This document shows, piece after piece, positions 1 through 8,621 of a DNA stretch of 29,307 nt. The position numbers and the translations under genes were made by a program. How positions within the stretch are numbered: position 1 is the first letter of the stretch; every line of letters begins with the position of its first letter. The DNA is from an uncultured Lachnospiraceae bacterium. Lineage in GTDB: Bacteria > Bacillota > Clostridia > Lachnospirales > Lachnospiraceae. The stretch lies in the NCBI GenBank assembly GCA_910588865.1, contig CAJUSJ010000047.1:1-29307 (forward strand). The letters are read 5' to 3'. The notes under the pieces were generated by a model. The model was not told the DNA's origin. It was given only the letters and a program-made list of their open reading frames with translations, and made no database searches.

Positions 1-89
1 TTGGAATATTTTTCTATAGAAACATTACTTATAAATTAATGCATTGTTGTACTAGGGTGTATCCCACGGGAAGGGAGAGGACAAAAGAA

Positions 90-1076
90 ATGATTATCTC
101 ACCGAAATACGATGACATGATGAAGGAGCTGTTTCACAATGAAACGGTGCTGAGGTATTTTTTAAGTGACATCCTGAGGGTCTGTCCAGATAGGATCTGG
201 AACCTGAGATTAAAGACCCCCTTTTTGAGAAAGCGGGGAAGGAAGGAGAAGCAGGGGATCCTGGATGTAGTGGCGGAGTTTGGTGACGACACTAAGGTGA
301 ACGTGGAGCCGCAGGTGAGGATTGTGAGAAACTGGGACAAAAGGCAGTTGTTTTACCTGGCGAAGATGTACACGGAGGAACTGATTAAGGGGGAGGATTA
401 TTCTCGATTGAAGAGATGCGTGGGGATCAGCCTTCTGGATTTTAATCTAAGCGACCGACCCAAATACCACACCGTATACCGCCTGAGAGACGAGGAGGGC
501 AACGAGTTCACGGACGCGCTGGAGATACATGTGTTGGAGTTGGGTAAACCGCTGACAGGGAAAGAGAAGGCGGATGAGTGGATCCAATTTTTTAACGTGG
601 AGACAGAGGAGGATTTGAGGATGATAAAGGCGAAGACGAAAAACCCTGGGATTTTGGAGGCCATAAGAGAGCTGAGGAGGCTGAGCCTGGATTCCCCCAT
701 GAAGTGGAGGTATGACGCGTATTTGAAAAGAAAGCGGGATGAGAAGGCCAGGGAGGCGTATGTGTGGGAAGAGGGGGAGGCGAAAGGAAGAGCGGAAGGA
801 AGGGAAGAAGGGAAGGCAGAAGGAAGAGCGGAAGGGAAGGCAGAAGGGAAGGCGGAAGGAAGAGCAGAGGGGAAAGCGGAAGGAAGAACGGAAGGCGAGA
901 GTTATAAGTTGGTCAGTCAGGTATGCCGGAAACTGAGAAAAGGGAAAGAACCAGAGAGGATCGCTGAGGAGCTGGAGGAGGAAGTGGCGTTGATTCAGAG
1001 GATATGCCAGGCGGCGAAAGAATTTGGGCCTGGGTATGACGAGGAGAAGGTTTTTAAGGCGTATATGGGGCAATAA
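90..1076 (+). CDS. Rpn family recombination-promoting nuclease / PD-(D/E)XK putative transposase
   Basis: The start is placed at 90, not at the earlier in-frame ATG at 39, because GGGAGAGG lies about 10 bases ahead of it; this gives 328 residues. The N-terminal part (MIISPKYDDMMKELF) and the core LDVVAEF...VNVEPQ match the Rpn/YhgA-like PD-(D/E)XK nuclease family. The likely catalytic residues are Asp59, Glu73 and Gln75. The usual ExQ is written EPQ here, where EMQ is commoner. A charged low-complexity stretch of AEGK/AEGR tetrapeptides (about residues 230-280) links the nuclease to a helical C-terminus, as is common in this family. Known members cut DNA and promote RecA-independent recombination, and some act in phage defence. 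The family assignment is firm; the cellular role here is inferred. A damaged second copy follows directly. Confidence 0.85.
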   Translation: MIISPKYDDMMKELFHNETVLRYFLSDILRVCPDRIWNLRLKTPFLRKRGRKEKQGILDVVAEFGDDTKVNVEPQVRIVRNWDKRQLFYLAKMYTEELIKGEDYSRLKRCVGISLLDFNLSDRPKYHTVYRLRDEEGNEFTDALEIHVLELGKPLTGKEKADEWIQFFNVETEEDLRMIKAKTKNPGILEAIRELRRLSLDSPMKWRYDAYLKRKRDEKAREAYVWEEGEAKGRAEGREEGKAEGRAEGKAEGKAEGRAEGKAEGRTEGESYKLVSQVCRKLRKGKEPERIAEELEEEVALIQRICQAAKEFGPGYDEEKVFKAYMGQ

Positions 1077-1101
1077 GGTTTTAAAATGTGATTGCGGATT
1101 C

Positions 1102-1131
1102 GCTCTGCCTGTGTTAGACTGTAGGCAGAGC
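1102..1131. terminator. Perfect 9-bp hairpin downstream of the Rpn gene
   Basis: GCTCTGCCT at 1102-1110 pairs exactly with AGGCAGAGC at 1123-1131 across a 12-base loop. It lies 26 bases after the Rpn stop. No clean T-run follows on either strand, so it may be a weak or factor-assisted terminator, or a repeat end. A second small hairpin (GCGGC-GGAA-GCCGC, 1173-1186) lies further on. Confidence 0.35.
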
Positions 1132-1255
1132 AAAGATTTCTTAAAGCCCTGACCTGATAGTCGGGGTATTCAGCGGCGGAAGCCGCGTCTTGGAAGATTC
1201 TTGTTTTTTATTTAGAGATTCTATGCTTTTTATCCACTGATAAAACAACATACAG

Positions 1256-1285
1256 TTGAGATATACCTTGGGAATGGGGTATAAT
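1256..1285 (+). promoter_or_regulatory. Sigma-A-type promoter before the truncated Rpn copy
   Basis: TTGAGA (1256-1261) and a perfect TATAAT (1280-1285) are separated by 18 bases. Transcription would begin near 1292 and run into the N-terminally deleted Rpn copy, so that remnant is probably expressed. Confidence 0.6.
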
Positions 1286-1299
1286 GATGTAAACAGTGT

Positions 1300-2055
1300 A
1301 TGTCCTTTCCTTATAGCCAGGGTGTATCCCACGGGAAGGGACAGGTGAGGATTGTGAGAAACTGGGACAAAAGGCAGCTGTTTTACCTGGCGAAGATGTA
1401 CACGGAGGAGCTGATCAAAGGGGAGGATTATTCCCGCCTGAAGAGATGCGTGGGGATCAGCCTTCTGGATTTTAATCTAAGCGACCGACCCAAATACCAC
1501 ACCGTATACCGCCTGAGAGACGAGGAGGGCAACGAGTTCACGGACGCGCTGGAGATACATGTGTTGGAGTTGGGTAAACCGCTGACAGGGAAAGAGAAGG
1601 CGGATGAGTGGATCCAATTTTTTAACGTGGAGACAGAGGAGGATTTGAGGATGATAAAGGCGAAGACGAAAAACCCTGGGATTTTGGAGGCCATAAGGGA
1701 GCTGAGGAGGCTGAGCCTGGATTCCCCCATGAAGTGGAGGTATGACGCGTACTTGAAAAGAAAGAGGGATGAGAAAGCCAGGGAGGCGTATGTGTGGGAA
1801 GAGGGGGAGGCGAAAGGAAGGGAAGAAGGGAAGGCGGAAGGAAGAGCAGAGGGGAAAGCGGAAGGAAGAATGGAAGGAGAGAGCTATAAGTTGGTCAGTA
1901 TGGTATGCCGGAAACTGAGAAAAGGGAAAGAACCGGAGAGGATCGCTGAGGAGTTGGAGGAGGAAGTGGAGTTGATCCAGAGCATATGCCAGGCAGCGGA
2001 AGAATTTGGGCCTGAGTATGATGAGGGAAAGGTTTTTGACGCTTTTTTCAAATAA
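1300..2055 (+). pseudogene. N-terminally truncated second copy of the Rpn gene
   Basis: From 1342 onward this copy is nearly identical in DNA to the gene at 90-1076 (position 312 onward). The two also share 23 bases of upstream leader (54-76 and 1319-1341). Copy 2 lacks the 235 bases matching 77-311 of copy 1, which hold the normal start and the catalytic Asp and Glu. It also has four fewer AEG(K/R) tetrapeptides, and its last residues diverge. The ATG at 1300 has no ribosome site. GTG at 1345 or 1354, just after the retained GGGAAGGGA, is a likelier start if it is translated. It must be nuclease-dead but keeps the whole C-terminal half. It could be simple decay after tandem duplication, or an expressed C-terminal fragment with a regulatory role. 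Confidence 0.75.
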
Positions 2056-2070
2056 GGAGATATTGAAAAA

Positions 2071-2095
2071 GGGGCCAGAACGGCCCCTCCCTTTT
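2071..2095. terminator. Intrinsic terminator, probably bidirectional
   Basis: GGGGCC and GGCCCC pair across the loop AGAAC, with TCCCTTTTT on one side and an A-run (2066-2070) on the other. It lies between the truncated Rpn copy and the convergent HTH gene and can serve both. Confidence 0.8.
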
Positions 2096-2108
2096 TAGGA
2101 AAGAAAAG

Positions 2109-2381
2109 TTATGACTGAGAATCAGCGGAATTTTTGATGTGATCTTCGTACATTTCGGGTGAAGGAAAAGCGTATTCGCTGTTGTCCATGCGAAATTCCA
2201 TGACATCCTGAACAGAGCATTTTAAGATGGTGCAGAGTACGCCGATGGTATGGGTGGACACATACTGGTTCTTTTTCAGCCGATTGATTTGTCCGGTGCT
2301 GATGCCGTATTTGGTGATAAGGCGGTATTGGCTGATCTTTTTTTCCTTCATTGTCTTCCACAGTGGGTTATACGTGATCAT
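2109..2381 (-). CDS. Small XRE (Cro/C1-type) helix-turn-helix protein
   Basis: The start at 2381 is preceded by GAAAGGAG at a good distance; the longer reading from 2480 has no ribosome site. The 90-residue product opens MITYNPLWKTMKEKKISQ. It then has a helix-turn-helix (about residues 15-65, including YGISTGQINRLKKN and TIGVLCTILKCSVQDVMEF) typical of the compact XRE class in which the HTH is almost the whole protein. It is probably a DNA-binding regulator. There is no partner toxin next to it, so a toxin-antitoxin role is not supported. Its target is unknown; its own AT-rich upstream region (2382-2480) is an obvious candidate for autoregulation. Confidence 0.75.
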   Translation of the reverse strand: MITYNPLWKTMKEKKISQYRLITKYGISTGQINRLKKNQYVSTHTIGVLCTILKCSVQDVMEFRMDNSEYAFPSPEMYEDHIKNSADSQS

Positions 2382-2595
2382 TTGTAAATCTCCTTTCTTT
2401 ATTTTGGTGTAGGTGTAATGACTACATAAATATAGTAATAAGAAATGGAAAATTTTGGAACAAAAACAAAAAATTTCCATAAAAAAGTAAGATTTTCTCT
2501 CTAAACGGCACCCCGCCTGGTCTATTAAGGGCGACTGGGGCGGGGGAGGGCTGGACTGGAAGGCAGGGGATATGCTTTACCTCCATAGGGGTATT

Positions 2596-2647
2596 GGCCC
2601 ATGACGGATCAGCCCGGCAAGCGCGCGGATCTGCCTGAACCGTAACC
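2596..2647 (-). repeat. Partial copy A of the GTTACTGTTC-type repeat, joined to part of a second repeat
   Basis: Read on the minus strand from 2647, GTTACGGTTCAGG is followed by CCGCGCGCTTGCC. About 40 bases match copy B (9086 onward) with few changes. The sequence then changes to TGATCCGTCATGGGC (ending about 2598) and continues toward 2570. That part matches the separate hairpin repeat at 9021-9057. The right-hand inverted end seen in copies B and C is absent, so this is a solo left end. Confidence 0.6.
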
Positions 2648-2681
2648 TAAGCTGCTATGATTGTTGAAGAAGTCCAGAAAC

Positions 2682-2716
2682 TATAATAGACGAATTGGGG
2701 GCTGATGTGGTATAAT
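2682..2716 (+). promoter_or_regulatory. Promoter region of the gdpP-rplI-dnaB operon
   Basis: Two perfect TATAAT boxes occur at 2682-2687 and 2711-2716. The second is an extended -10 (TGG directly before it), with a poor -35 (TAGACG, 18-base spacer). It is about 75 bases ahead of the gdpP start, so it is the best candidate. The rest of the 2382-2790 gap holds the HTH upstream region and repeat copy A. Confidence 0.55.
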
Positions 2717-2790
2717 AGGAAAGTATACTGACCCACAGGCAGGCCAGAATTCTGGCTCTGGATGAATGGAGTATGAAAAGGAGCAGATCA

Positions 2791-4842
2791 ATGAAAGAAG
2801 ACAGAAAGGTAACCGGGCAGATGGGAATTTATCTCCAGTGGCCGTTATTGCTTTCCGCTTTAATCATCATAATGAATGTAATAGTGGGGGCCATAGATAC
2901 TGTGGCCGGTCTCGCCATGTTTGGTTTCACTGTTCTCTACCTGATCCTGGCTATTTTCCTCTATGTATATAAGAGAAGGGGAATCATGGCCGGGCTGGTG
3001 GAATTCTCGGCGGAGTATGCGTGGATCCAGAAAAAGCTCCTGATGGATCTGCATATCCCCTATGCCATTATAGATGATAACGGGCGGATCCTCTGGATGA
3101 ACACCCAGTTTACGGAGCTGGTAAAGGAGGAGAAGGGAAAAGGCAGGCATCTGTCCGCCATTTTTCCAGATATTACAAAGGAGACCCTGCGGGATCTTGA
3201 GGACAGCCTGACTGTCCACTGCGGCTTGGGCGACAGCCGGTACCGTGTGGAGCTGAAACCGGTGGTTTTGGAGGAGGGCGAGCTGGATCATCAGTCTGGT
3301 ATTGAATCGGTGTCCGGGGAAGAGTGTTTGATCACCGTGTATGTTTTTGATGAGACAGAGATCCTGCGCCTGGTCCAGGAGGTCACGGACCAGCGGCTGG
3401 TGGCGGGCCTGATCTATCTGGACAACTACGAGGAGGCGCTGTCCAGCGTGGAGGAGGTGCGGCGCTCTCTTCTTATGGCCCTGATCGAGCGGAAGATCAA
3501 CAAGTATGTCACCAGGATGAGCGGTATTGTGAGAAAACTGGAAAAGGATAAGTATTTCTTTGCCATTGAGCAGAAATATGTGGAAGAACTGCGGGAGCAG
3601 AGATTTTCGATTCTGGAGGAGGTAAAGGCGGTCAATATCGGCAATGAGATGTCCGTAACCCTAAGCATCGGCCTTGGCATGAACGGGGACAGCTACAGTC
3701 AGAATTATGAGCTGGCCCGCATGGCCATGGACATGGCTCTGGGGAGGGGCGGTGATCAGGCTGTTTTGAAGGACCGGGAGAAGATCGAGTATTTCGGCGG
3801 CAAGTCCCAGCAGCAGGAGAAGACTACCCGGGTGAAGGCCCGTGTGAAGGCTCACGCCCTCCGGGAGCTGATGGAGACCAAGGACAGGCTGCTGATCATG
3901 GGGCATAAGCTGGGGGATATTGACTCCTTCGGCGCTTCCATCGGTATTTACCGCATTGCTGCGTTTCTGAATAAAAAGGCTCACATTGTGATTAATGACG
4001 TTACTTCTTCTGTGAGGCCTATGATGGAGCGTTTTACCAACAACCCGGATTATCCTGACGACATGTTCCTCACAGGGGAGAGGGCAAGGGACATGGTGGA
4101 TGCCAACACCATCCTGGTGGTGGTGGATGTGAACCGTCCCAGCATTACAGACGCGCCGGAGCTGTTAAGTCTGGCCAAGACAATAGTGGTATTGGATCAC
4201 CACAGGCAGAGCAGCGAGATCATTACCAACGCGGTTTTGTCTTATGTGGAGCCCTATGCCTCATCGGCCTGCGAGATGGTGGCGGAGGTGGTGCAGTATA
4301 TTGCTGACGGCATACGGATAAAGCCTCAGGAGGCTGACGCTATGTATGCGGGAATTGTCATTGACACCAACAATTTCAACAACCAGGCAGGGGTCCGTAC
4401 CTTTGAGGCAGCCGCTTACTTAAAGCGCAGCGGTGCCGATATAACCAGGGTGAGGAAGATGTTCCGGGAGGAGATGGTGGACTACAAGGCCAAGGCGGAG
4501 GCGGTGCGCCAGGCTGATGTGTACAAAGGATCATTTGCCATCAGCGTATGTCCCTCAGAGGGGATCGAGAATCCTACCATTGTGGCGGCTCAGGCGGCCA
4601 ATGAGCTGCTGGAGATCAAGGGCATCAAGGCTTCCATCGTCATGTCCAGATACAATTCAACCATTTACCTAAGCGCCAGGTCCATCGACGAGATCAACGT
4701 CCAGGTGCTGATGGAGAAGCTTGGGGGAGGCGGCCACCGGACCATTGCCGGAGCCCAGCTTCCGGGAGCTTCCGTAGAGGAGGCCAAAGAAAAATTAAAG
4801 AAAGCCATTGAGGAGATGCTAGAGGAAGGAGAGGTGAGCTGA
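2791..4842 (+). CDS. gdpP: Cyclic-di-AMP phosphodiesterase GdpP (DHH/DHHA1)
   Basis: This membrane protein hydrolyses c-di-AMP to pApA. The start at 2791 is chosen because AAAAGGAG (2776-2783) lies 7 bases before it; the ATG at 2773 has only a badly spaced site. The 683 residues show two N-terminal membrane helices (about 13-60), a degenerate PAS region (75-150) and a degenerate GGDEF domain (about 195-330, GGDQ instead of GGDEF). The catalytic DHH domain follows with GHKLGDIDS (about 371-379), VVVDVN and DHH at about 469-471. The DHHA1 domain has GGGGHRTIAGAQ (about 645-656). All metal-binding motifs appear intact. The stop is directly followed by rplI, and gdpP-rplI-dnaB is a conserved Firmicutes order. 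Confidence 0.95.
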   Translation: MKEDRKVTGQMGIYLQWPLLLSALIIIMNVIVGAIDTVAGLAMFGFTVLYLILAIFLYVYKRRGIMAGLVEFSAEYAWIQKKLLMDLHIPYAIIDDNGRILWMNTQFTELVKEEKGKGRHLSAIFPDITKETLRDLEDSLTVHCGLGDSRYRVELKPVVLEEGELDHQSGIESVSGEECLITVYVFDETEILRLVQEVTDQRLVAGLIYLDNYEEALSSVEEVRRSLLMALIERKINKYVTRMSGIVRKLEKDKYFFAIEQKYVEELREQRFSILEEVKAVNIGNEMSVTLSIGLGMNGDSYSQNYELARMAMDMALGRGGDQAVLKDREKIEYFGGKSQQQEKTTRVKARVKAHALRELMETKDRLLIMGHKLGDIDSFGASIGIYRIAAFLNKKAHIVINDVTSSVRPMMERFTNNPDYPDDMFLTGERARDMVDANTILVVVDVNRPSITDAPELLSLAKTIVVLDHHRQSSEIITNAVLSYVEPYASSACEMVAEVVQYIADGIRIKPQEADAMYAGIVIDTNNFNNQAGVRTFEAAAYLKRSGADITRVRKMFREEMVDYKAKAEAVRQADVYKGSFAISVCPSEGIENPTIVAAQAANELLEIKGIKASIVMSRYNSTIYLSARSIDEINVQVLMEKLGGGGHRTIAGAQLPGASVEEAKEKLKKAIEEMLEEGEVS

Positions 4843-4843
4843 C

Positions 4844-5290
4844 ATGCAGATCGTATTGTTAGAAGATGTGAAATCACTGGGAAAGAAAGGCGAGATCGTC
4901 AAGGTCAATGAGGGCTATGGGAGGAATTTTATCCTGCCTAAAAAGCTGGGAGTAGAGGCCACGGCTAAGAATTTAAATGATTTGAAGTTAAAGAAGGCCA
5001 ATGAGGAGAAAGTGGCGGCAAAGCTTCTTGAGGAGGCCAGGGAGCTGGGGGCGAAGCTGGAGAAAGCTTCCGTGACCCTGTCCATCAAGGCCGGAGAAAA
5101 CGGCAAGGCGTTTGGTTCTGTGTCCAGCAAGGAGATCAGCAAAGCTGTCCAGGAGCAGTTAGGGCTTGATATTGACAAGAAGAAGCTGGTTCTCGCGGAT
5201 CCCATAAAGACCCTTGGAACTCATGAGGTGCCGGTTAAGCTCCACAGGGATGTAACCGCAAAGCTTTCCGTGAAGGTAGTAGAGGCTTAA
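4844..5290 (+). CDS. rplI: 50S ribosomal protein L9
   Basis: It begins one base after the gdpP stop, with GGAAGGAGAGG inside the gdpP end as its ribosome site. The 148-residue length is normal for L9. The N-terminal rRNA-binding domain carries the family signature (GKKGEIVKVNEGYGRNFI, PKKLG). A long charged linker helix and the C-terminal domain (KSVTL-like, GKAFGSVSSKEI) follow. It binds 23S rRNA near the L1 stalk. It is translationally coupled with gdpP and followed after 4 bases by dnaB. Confidence 0.97.
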   Translation: MQIVLLEDVKSLGKKGEIVKVNEGYGRNFILPKKLGVEATAKNLNDLKLKKANEEKVAAKLLEEARELGAKLEKASVTLSIKAGENGKAFGSVSSKEISKAVQEQLGLDIDKKKLVLADPIKTLGTHEVPVKLHRDVTAKLSVKVVEA

Positions 5291-5294
5291 ATAT

Positions 5295-6632
5295 ATGGAT
5301 GAAGATTTGATCAAACGGGTGCTTCCCCACAGTGTGGAGGCGGAACAGTCTGTGATCGGCGCCATGCTTATGGATCAGGAGGCTATTATCAAGGCGTCAG
5401 AGATCGTGACAGCGGAGGATTTTTATCAGCACCAGTATGGGGTCATGTTTGAATCAATGGTGGAATTATTTAATGAAGGGAAACCGGTGGATCTGGTGAC
5501 CCTTCAGAACCGTTTGAAGGAAAAGGATGTGCCGCCGGAGGTCAGCAGCCTGGAGTTTATCAGGGAGATCATCAACATGGTGCCTATTTCTCCCAAAGTA
5601 GGGTCTTACGCGGAGATTGTCAGGGAGAAGGCGGTTCTCCGGAGGCTGATCAAGGTAAATGAGGAGATCGCCAACAACTGCTACCTGGGAAGGGAACCTT
5701 TGGAGGCGATTCTGGAGGACACGGAAAAGAGGATTTTCGGCCTTCTCCAGACCAGGAATTCCGGGGATTTTGTTCCCATCCGCCAGGTGGCCCTTAATGT
5801 GCTGGAGAATATTGAGAAAGCTTCCAAGACCAAGGACACGGTGACAGGGATTCCTACCGGGTTTATTGATCTGGATTACAAGACTTCTGGTTTCCAGCCC
5901 TCGGATTTTATCCTGATCGCCGCCCGGCCTTCTATGGGCAAGACGGCGTTTGTACTCAATGTAGTGGATTATGTGTCTGTGAGAAGGGGGATTCCCTGTC
6001 TTGTGTTCAGCCTGGAGATGTCCAAGGAACAGCTGGTGAACCGTATGCTGTCCATGGAATCCAGCGTGGATTCCCAGAAGCTGAGGACAGGAACCCTGAC
6101 GGATTCGGACTGGGACGCGGTGGTGGAAGGTGTTGGGATCATCGGCAGGTCCAGCCTGATCATTGACGACACCCCAGGCATCTCCATTTCCGAGCTGCGG
6201 TCCAAGTGCAGGAAGGTAAAGCTGGAACATGGTGTCGGCATGATCATTATCGACTATCTGCAGCTGATGACCGGAAGCAGCCGGGGCAGTGACAGCAGGC
6301 AGCAGGAGATTTCTGAGATTTCCCGGTCCTTAAAGGCCCTGGCCCGGGAGATGCAGGCTCCGGTGGTTGCTTTGTCACAGTTAAGCCGGGCCTGTGAGAC
6401 CAGGACGGACCACCGCCCCATGCTTTCGGATCTGAGAGAGTCCGGGGCCATTGAGCAGGATGCGGATGTGGTAATGTTCTTGTACAGGGATGATTACTAC
6501 AACAAGGATTCTGAGATGAAGGACATGGCGGAGGTGATCATCGCCAAACAGCGAAACGGCCCCATCGGCACAGTGAATCTGGTGTGGATGCCTCAGTATA
6601 CAAGATTTGCCAACGCCACACTGGGGCAGTGA
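5295..6632 (+). CDS. dnaB: Replicative DNA helicase DnaB
   Basis: This is the hexameric 5'-3' helicase that opens the replication fork (DnaC in Bacillus naming). The 445-residue length is normal. The N-terminal domain begins with the typical LPHSVEAEQSVIGAML. The RecA-like domain has Walker A ARPSMGKT (about 210-217), Walker B IIIDYLQLM and the motif LSQLSRACETR. The arginine-finger region SDLRESGAIEQDADVV lies near the C-terminus. The gene follows rplI by 4 bases; its ribosome site is weak (AGAGG), so coupling to rplI is likely. A UUCG terminator closes the operon. No intein or frameshift is seen. Confidence 0.97.
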   Translation: MDEDLIKRVLPHSVEAEQSVIGAMLMDQEAIIKASEIVTAEDFYQHQYGVMFESMVELFNEGKPVDLVTLQNRLKEKDVPPEVSSLEFIREIINMVPISPKVGSYAEIVREKAVLRRLIKVNEEIANNCYLGREPLEAILEDTEKRIFGLLQTRNSGDFVPIRQVALNVLENIEKASKTKDTVTGIPTGFIDLDYKTSGFQPSDFILIAARPSMGKTAFVLNVVDYVSVRRGIPCLVFSLEMSKEQLVNRMLSMESSVDSQKLRTGTLTDSDWDAVVEGVGIIGRSSLIIDDTPGISISELRSKCRKVKLEHGVGMIIIDYLQLMTGSSRGSDSRQQEISEISRSLKALAREMQAPVVALSQLSRACETRTDHRPMLSDLRESGAIEQDADVVMFLYRDDYYNKDSEMKDMAEVIIAKQRNGPIGTVNLVWMPQYTRFANATLGQ

Positions 6633-6670
6633 TTCCTGACCGCCGCGGACAGGCGAAGAATATGGAGAGA

Positions 6671-6694
6671 AAGATCCCTTCGGGGATCTTTTTT
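6671..6694 (+). terminator. UUCG-capped intrinsic terminator after dnaB
   Basis: GATCCC-TTCG-GGGATC is a perfect stem with a stable tetraloop, followed by TTTTTT. It ends the gdpP-rplI-dnaB transcript. Confidence 0.92.
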
Positions 6695-6784
6695 CATCCT
6701 TGTTGTATTTTCAGGCATAATATCTATTTTTAAATCATAGAATGTTATAAGGTATGAAATCTGGAAACAAAAGGAGAGGATGTT

Positions 6785-7846
6785 ATGTCTGAGGTACATT
6801 ATCTTATATCAGATGCGTCGAGGCAGGTGGATGTGGAGTCCCATGTTCTCCGCTACTGGGAGGAGGAACTGGAGCTGGACATCCCCAGAAATGACATGGG
6901 ACATCGCTACTATACGGAATATCATATTCGTCTATTTCGTCAGATAAAGGATTTGAAGGAAAAAGGATACCAGCTGAAGGCAATCAAAAATGCCCTGAAT
7001 AAAATGTCAGGTGTAATGGAGGAGATCACCATCACCGAAGATTATATGGAGGAAGACATGAAAGCAGCTTGGAATGAGGGCCAGGTGAAAGAGAGAGCAG
7101 GAAAAGAGGGGCCAAAGAGAGAGAGGCCGGCAGGTGGACAAGTCCGGTCTGTGCCCTGGGATACGGTGAAGGCGGCACCGGAAAATGTGGCGGCGGCGCA
7201 GATCCAGGAGATCCCCAGAATTTCAAAGGAATCCGGGGAGAAACCAGGTGGAGAAAAGACGGTTTCCAAGGCAGGACAAGCCCCTGTGAGCCAGCTGAAG
7301 CCAAAACCCGCGCCCGTGGTCAGGGAAATGTCCGGCCAGGTTTCCGGTCAGCCTTCGGCGGTCCGTCCAAATCAGATTCCCGGCCAGCCCTCGGCGGTTC
7401 GCCCAAAGGAGGCTGGTCCTGAGGTTCTGAAGCTGAGAGAGCGGGAGGGCGCGGAGAAGAAAGGGAAACCTTCAGAGGAAAAGAAGGCCGGAGAGGTGGA
7501 AGTGATGCGCCCCAAAGGCGGTGTAGCGGAAATGAACGCGGAGAAAATGGCCAGGTTCCAGAGTGTGATGAACCATATCATCGGGCGGGCCATGGATGCC
7601 AACATGGACAGGCTGGCCAGAGAGGTGAGCAACACGGTCAGCGAGGATGTGACGGACAAGGTCATGAAGGAAGTGGAGTACTTAATGCGGGTCAGCGACG
7701 AGAAGGAGGAGGAAAGGTTCCGTCAGCTGGACGAGACTATCCGGGCTTATCAGAAGCAGGGAAGGGGCCGGGCCGAGGCGGCGGCTACCAAAATCCCGTT
7801 TTTTAAAAAGAAAAAATTTGGAAAGAGTGGGAAAAAGATGTTTTAG
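6785..7846 (+). CDS. MerR-type HTH protein with long low-complexity linker and coiled C-terminus
   Basis: The start has AAAGGAGAGG just ahead. The 353 residues open with a MerR/RacA-like winged helix (about 1-75: SHVLRYWEEELELDIPRN, RYYTEYHIRLFRQIKDL, GYQLKAIKNAL). A disordered Pro/Lys/Glu-rich linker follows (about 95-240). It includes two near-copies of GQPSAVRP, a small internal duplication. The C-terminus (about 250-345) is helical and charged (MARFQSVMNHIIGRAMDANMD, SDEKEEERFRQLDETI), ending in a basic tail KKKKFGKSGKK. The layout resembles RacA-like chromosome-anchoring proteins more than metal-sensing MerR regulators, but no function can be assigned. It converges with the amidotransferase gene, leaving a gap of only 6 bases. 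Confidence 0.75.
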   Translation: MSEVHYLISDASRQVDVESHVLRYWEEELELDIPRNDMGHRYYTEYHIRLFRQIKDLKEKGYQLKAIKNALNKMSGVMEEITITEDYMEEDMKAAWNEGQVKERAGKEGPKRERPAGGQVRSVPWDTVKAAPENVAAAQIQEIPRISKESGEKPGGEKTVSKAGQAPVSQLKPKPAPVVREMSGQVSGQPSAVRPNQIPGQPSAVRPKEAGPEVLKLREREGAEKKGKPSEEKKAGEVEVMRPKGGVAEMNAEKMARFQSVMNHIIGRAMDANMDRLAREVSNTVSEDVTDKVMKEVEYLMRVSDEKEEERFRQLDETIRAYQKQGRGRAEAAATKIPFFKKKKFGKSGKKMF

Positions 7847-7852
7847 GGGGCT

Positions 7853-8584
7853 TCACCTGCCCGGGCACGCGGCCACAAAATGTTTAAAGATACAAAAGTT
7901 TGCCGGGTCTTCCCGAAGGTATTCGGGATGCCACTGGACAGCTACAAGCCAGGGATATCCCGCCATTTCCAGAGCTTCGATCAGGCCGTCAGGGGCCAGC
8001 GCGCAGGCTGTAAGGCCTTCTGCCAGGTCCCGGACGGCCTGATGGTGCATGCTGTTGACCTGAAGAGACGCGCGGCCGCAAATCTGGGCGAGACGGCTTT
8101 TGGGGGAGAGGCTGACTGTGTGGGTGGGGATGTGAAAGCCGCAGGGCTGGCTGTGAGCAATTGGAAAAAACTTCCCATCTTCCTTCTTATTCTGATATTG
8201 AGCCGGAATATCCTGGTAAATATTTCCCCCAAGAGCCACGTTGATGATCTGAATTCCCCTGCAGATGCCCAGAACAGGCTTTCCCGTCTTCATGACCGCG
8301 GATAAAAGGGCTGTCTCCATGGTGTCCCGCCGGAGGGAAATATTGCCGCAGTTTCTGTGGGTCTCCTGGCCAAAAAGAAAGGGATGGGGGTCAGGGCCTC
8401 CTGTAAACAGGAAGCCGTCAAAGGTTTCCGCCAGTTTCCCGCAGTCTTCTTGTGAGACTGTGAGAGGCAGAACCACAGGGATTGCCCCGGCGGCAGTCAA
8501 AGCTTCCATATAAGTGGGGCGCATGAAAATATCCTGGCTTTCTGTGTTGTGGCCTGGAGTCAGGCCGATGAGTGGTTTGGACAT
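7853..8584 (-). CDS. Class I glutamine amidotransferase-like hydrolase (peptidase C26, PuuD type)
   Basis: The 243-residue protein matches gamma-glutamyl-gamma-aminobutyrate hydrolase family members. It has FLFTGGPDPHP (oxyanion region), the nucleophile elbow LGICRG with Cys108, and QWHPE with His219 and Glu221, a complete triad. The substrate could be gamma-glutamyl-GABA or another gamma-glutamyl amide; no polyamine genes are nearby. The ribosome site AGGAGG is 4 bases before the ATG. The gene ends 6 bases from the convergent MerR-like gene with no visible terminator. Upstream on the same strand, the ferredoxin gene ends in its own terminator, so this gene is probably transcribed separately. 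Confidence 0.88.
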   Translation of the reverse strand: MSKPLIGLTPGHNTESQDIFMRPTYMEALTAAGAIPVVLPLTVSQEDCGKLAETFDGFLFTGGPDPHPFLFGQETHRNCGNISLRRDTMETALLSAVMKTGKPVLGICRGIQIINVALGGNIYQDIPAQYQNKKEDGKFFPIAHSQPCGFHIPTHTVSLSPKSRLAQICGRASLQVNSMHHQAVRDLAEGLTACALAPDGLIEALEMAGYPWLVAVQWHPEYLREDPANFCIFKHFVAACPGR

Positions 8585-8621
8585 GGGTCCTCCTTTCTGG
8601 GATCAGAGATGGACGCAAACG

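Noticed and set aside
447..1133. Long antisense ORF over the Rpn gene
   Set aside because: It mirrors the repetitive purine-rich coding strand, giving Leu/Phe/Pro/Ser-rich repeats with no start signal.
1141..1332. Minus-strand 63-codon ORF between the Rpn copies
   Set aside because: No ribosome site; it crosses the copy 2 promoter and leader. Its C-terminus falls on the small GCGGC hairpin, so it is more likely repeat or intergenic DNA.
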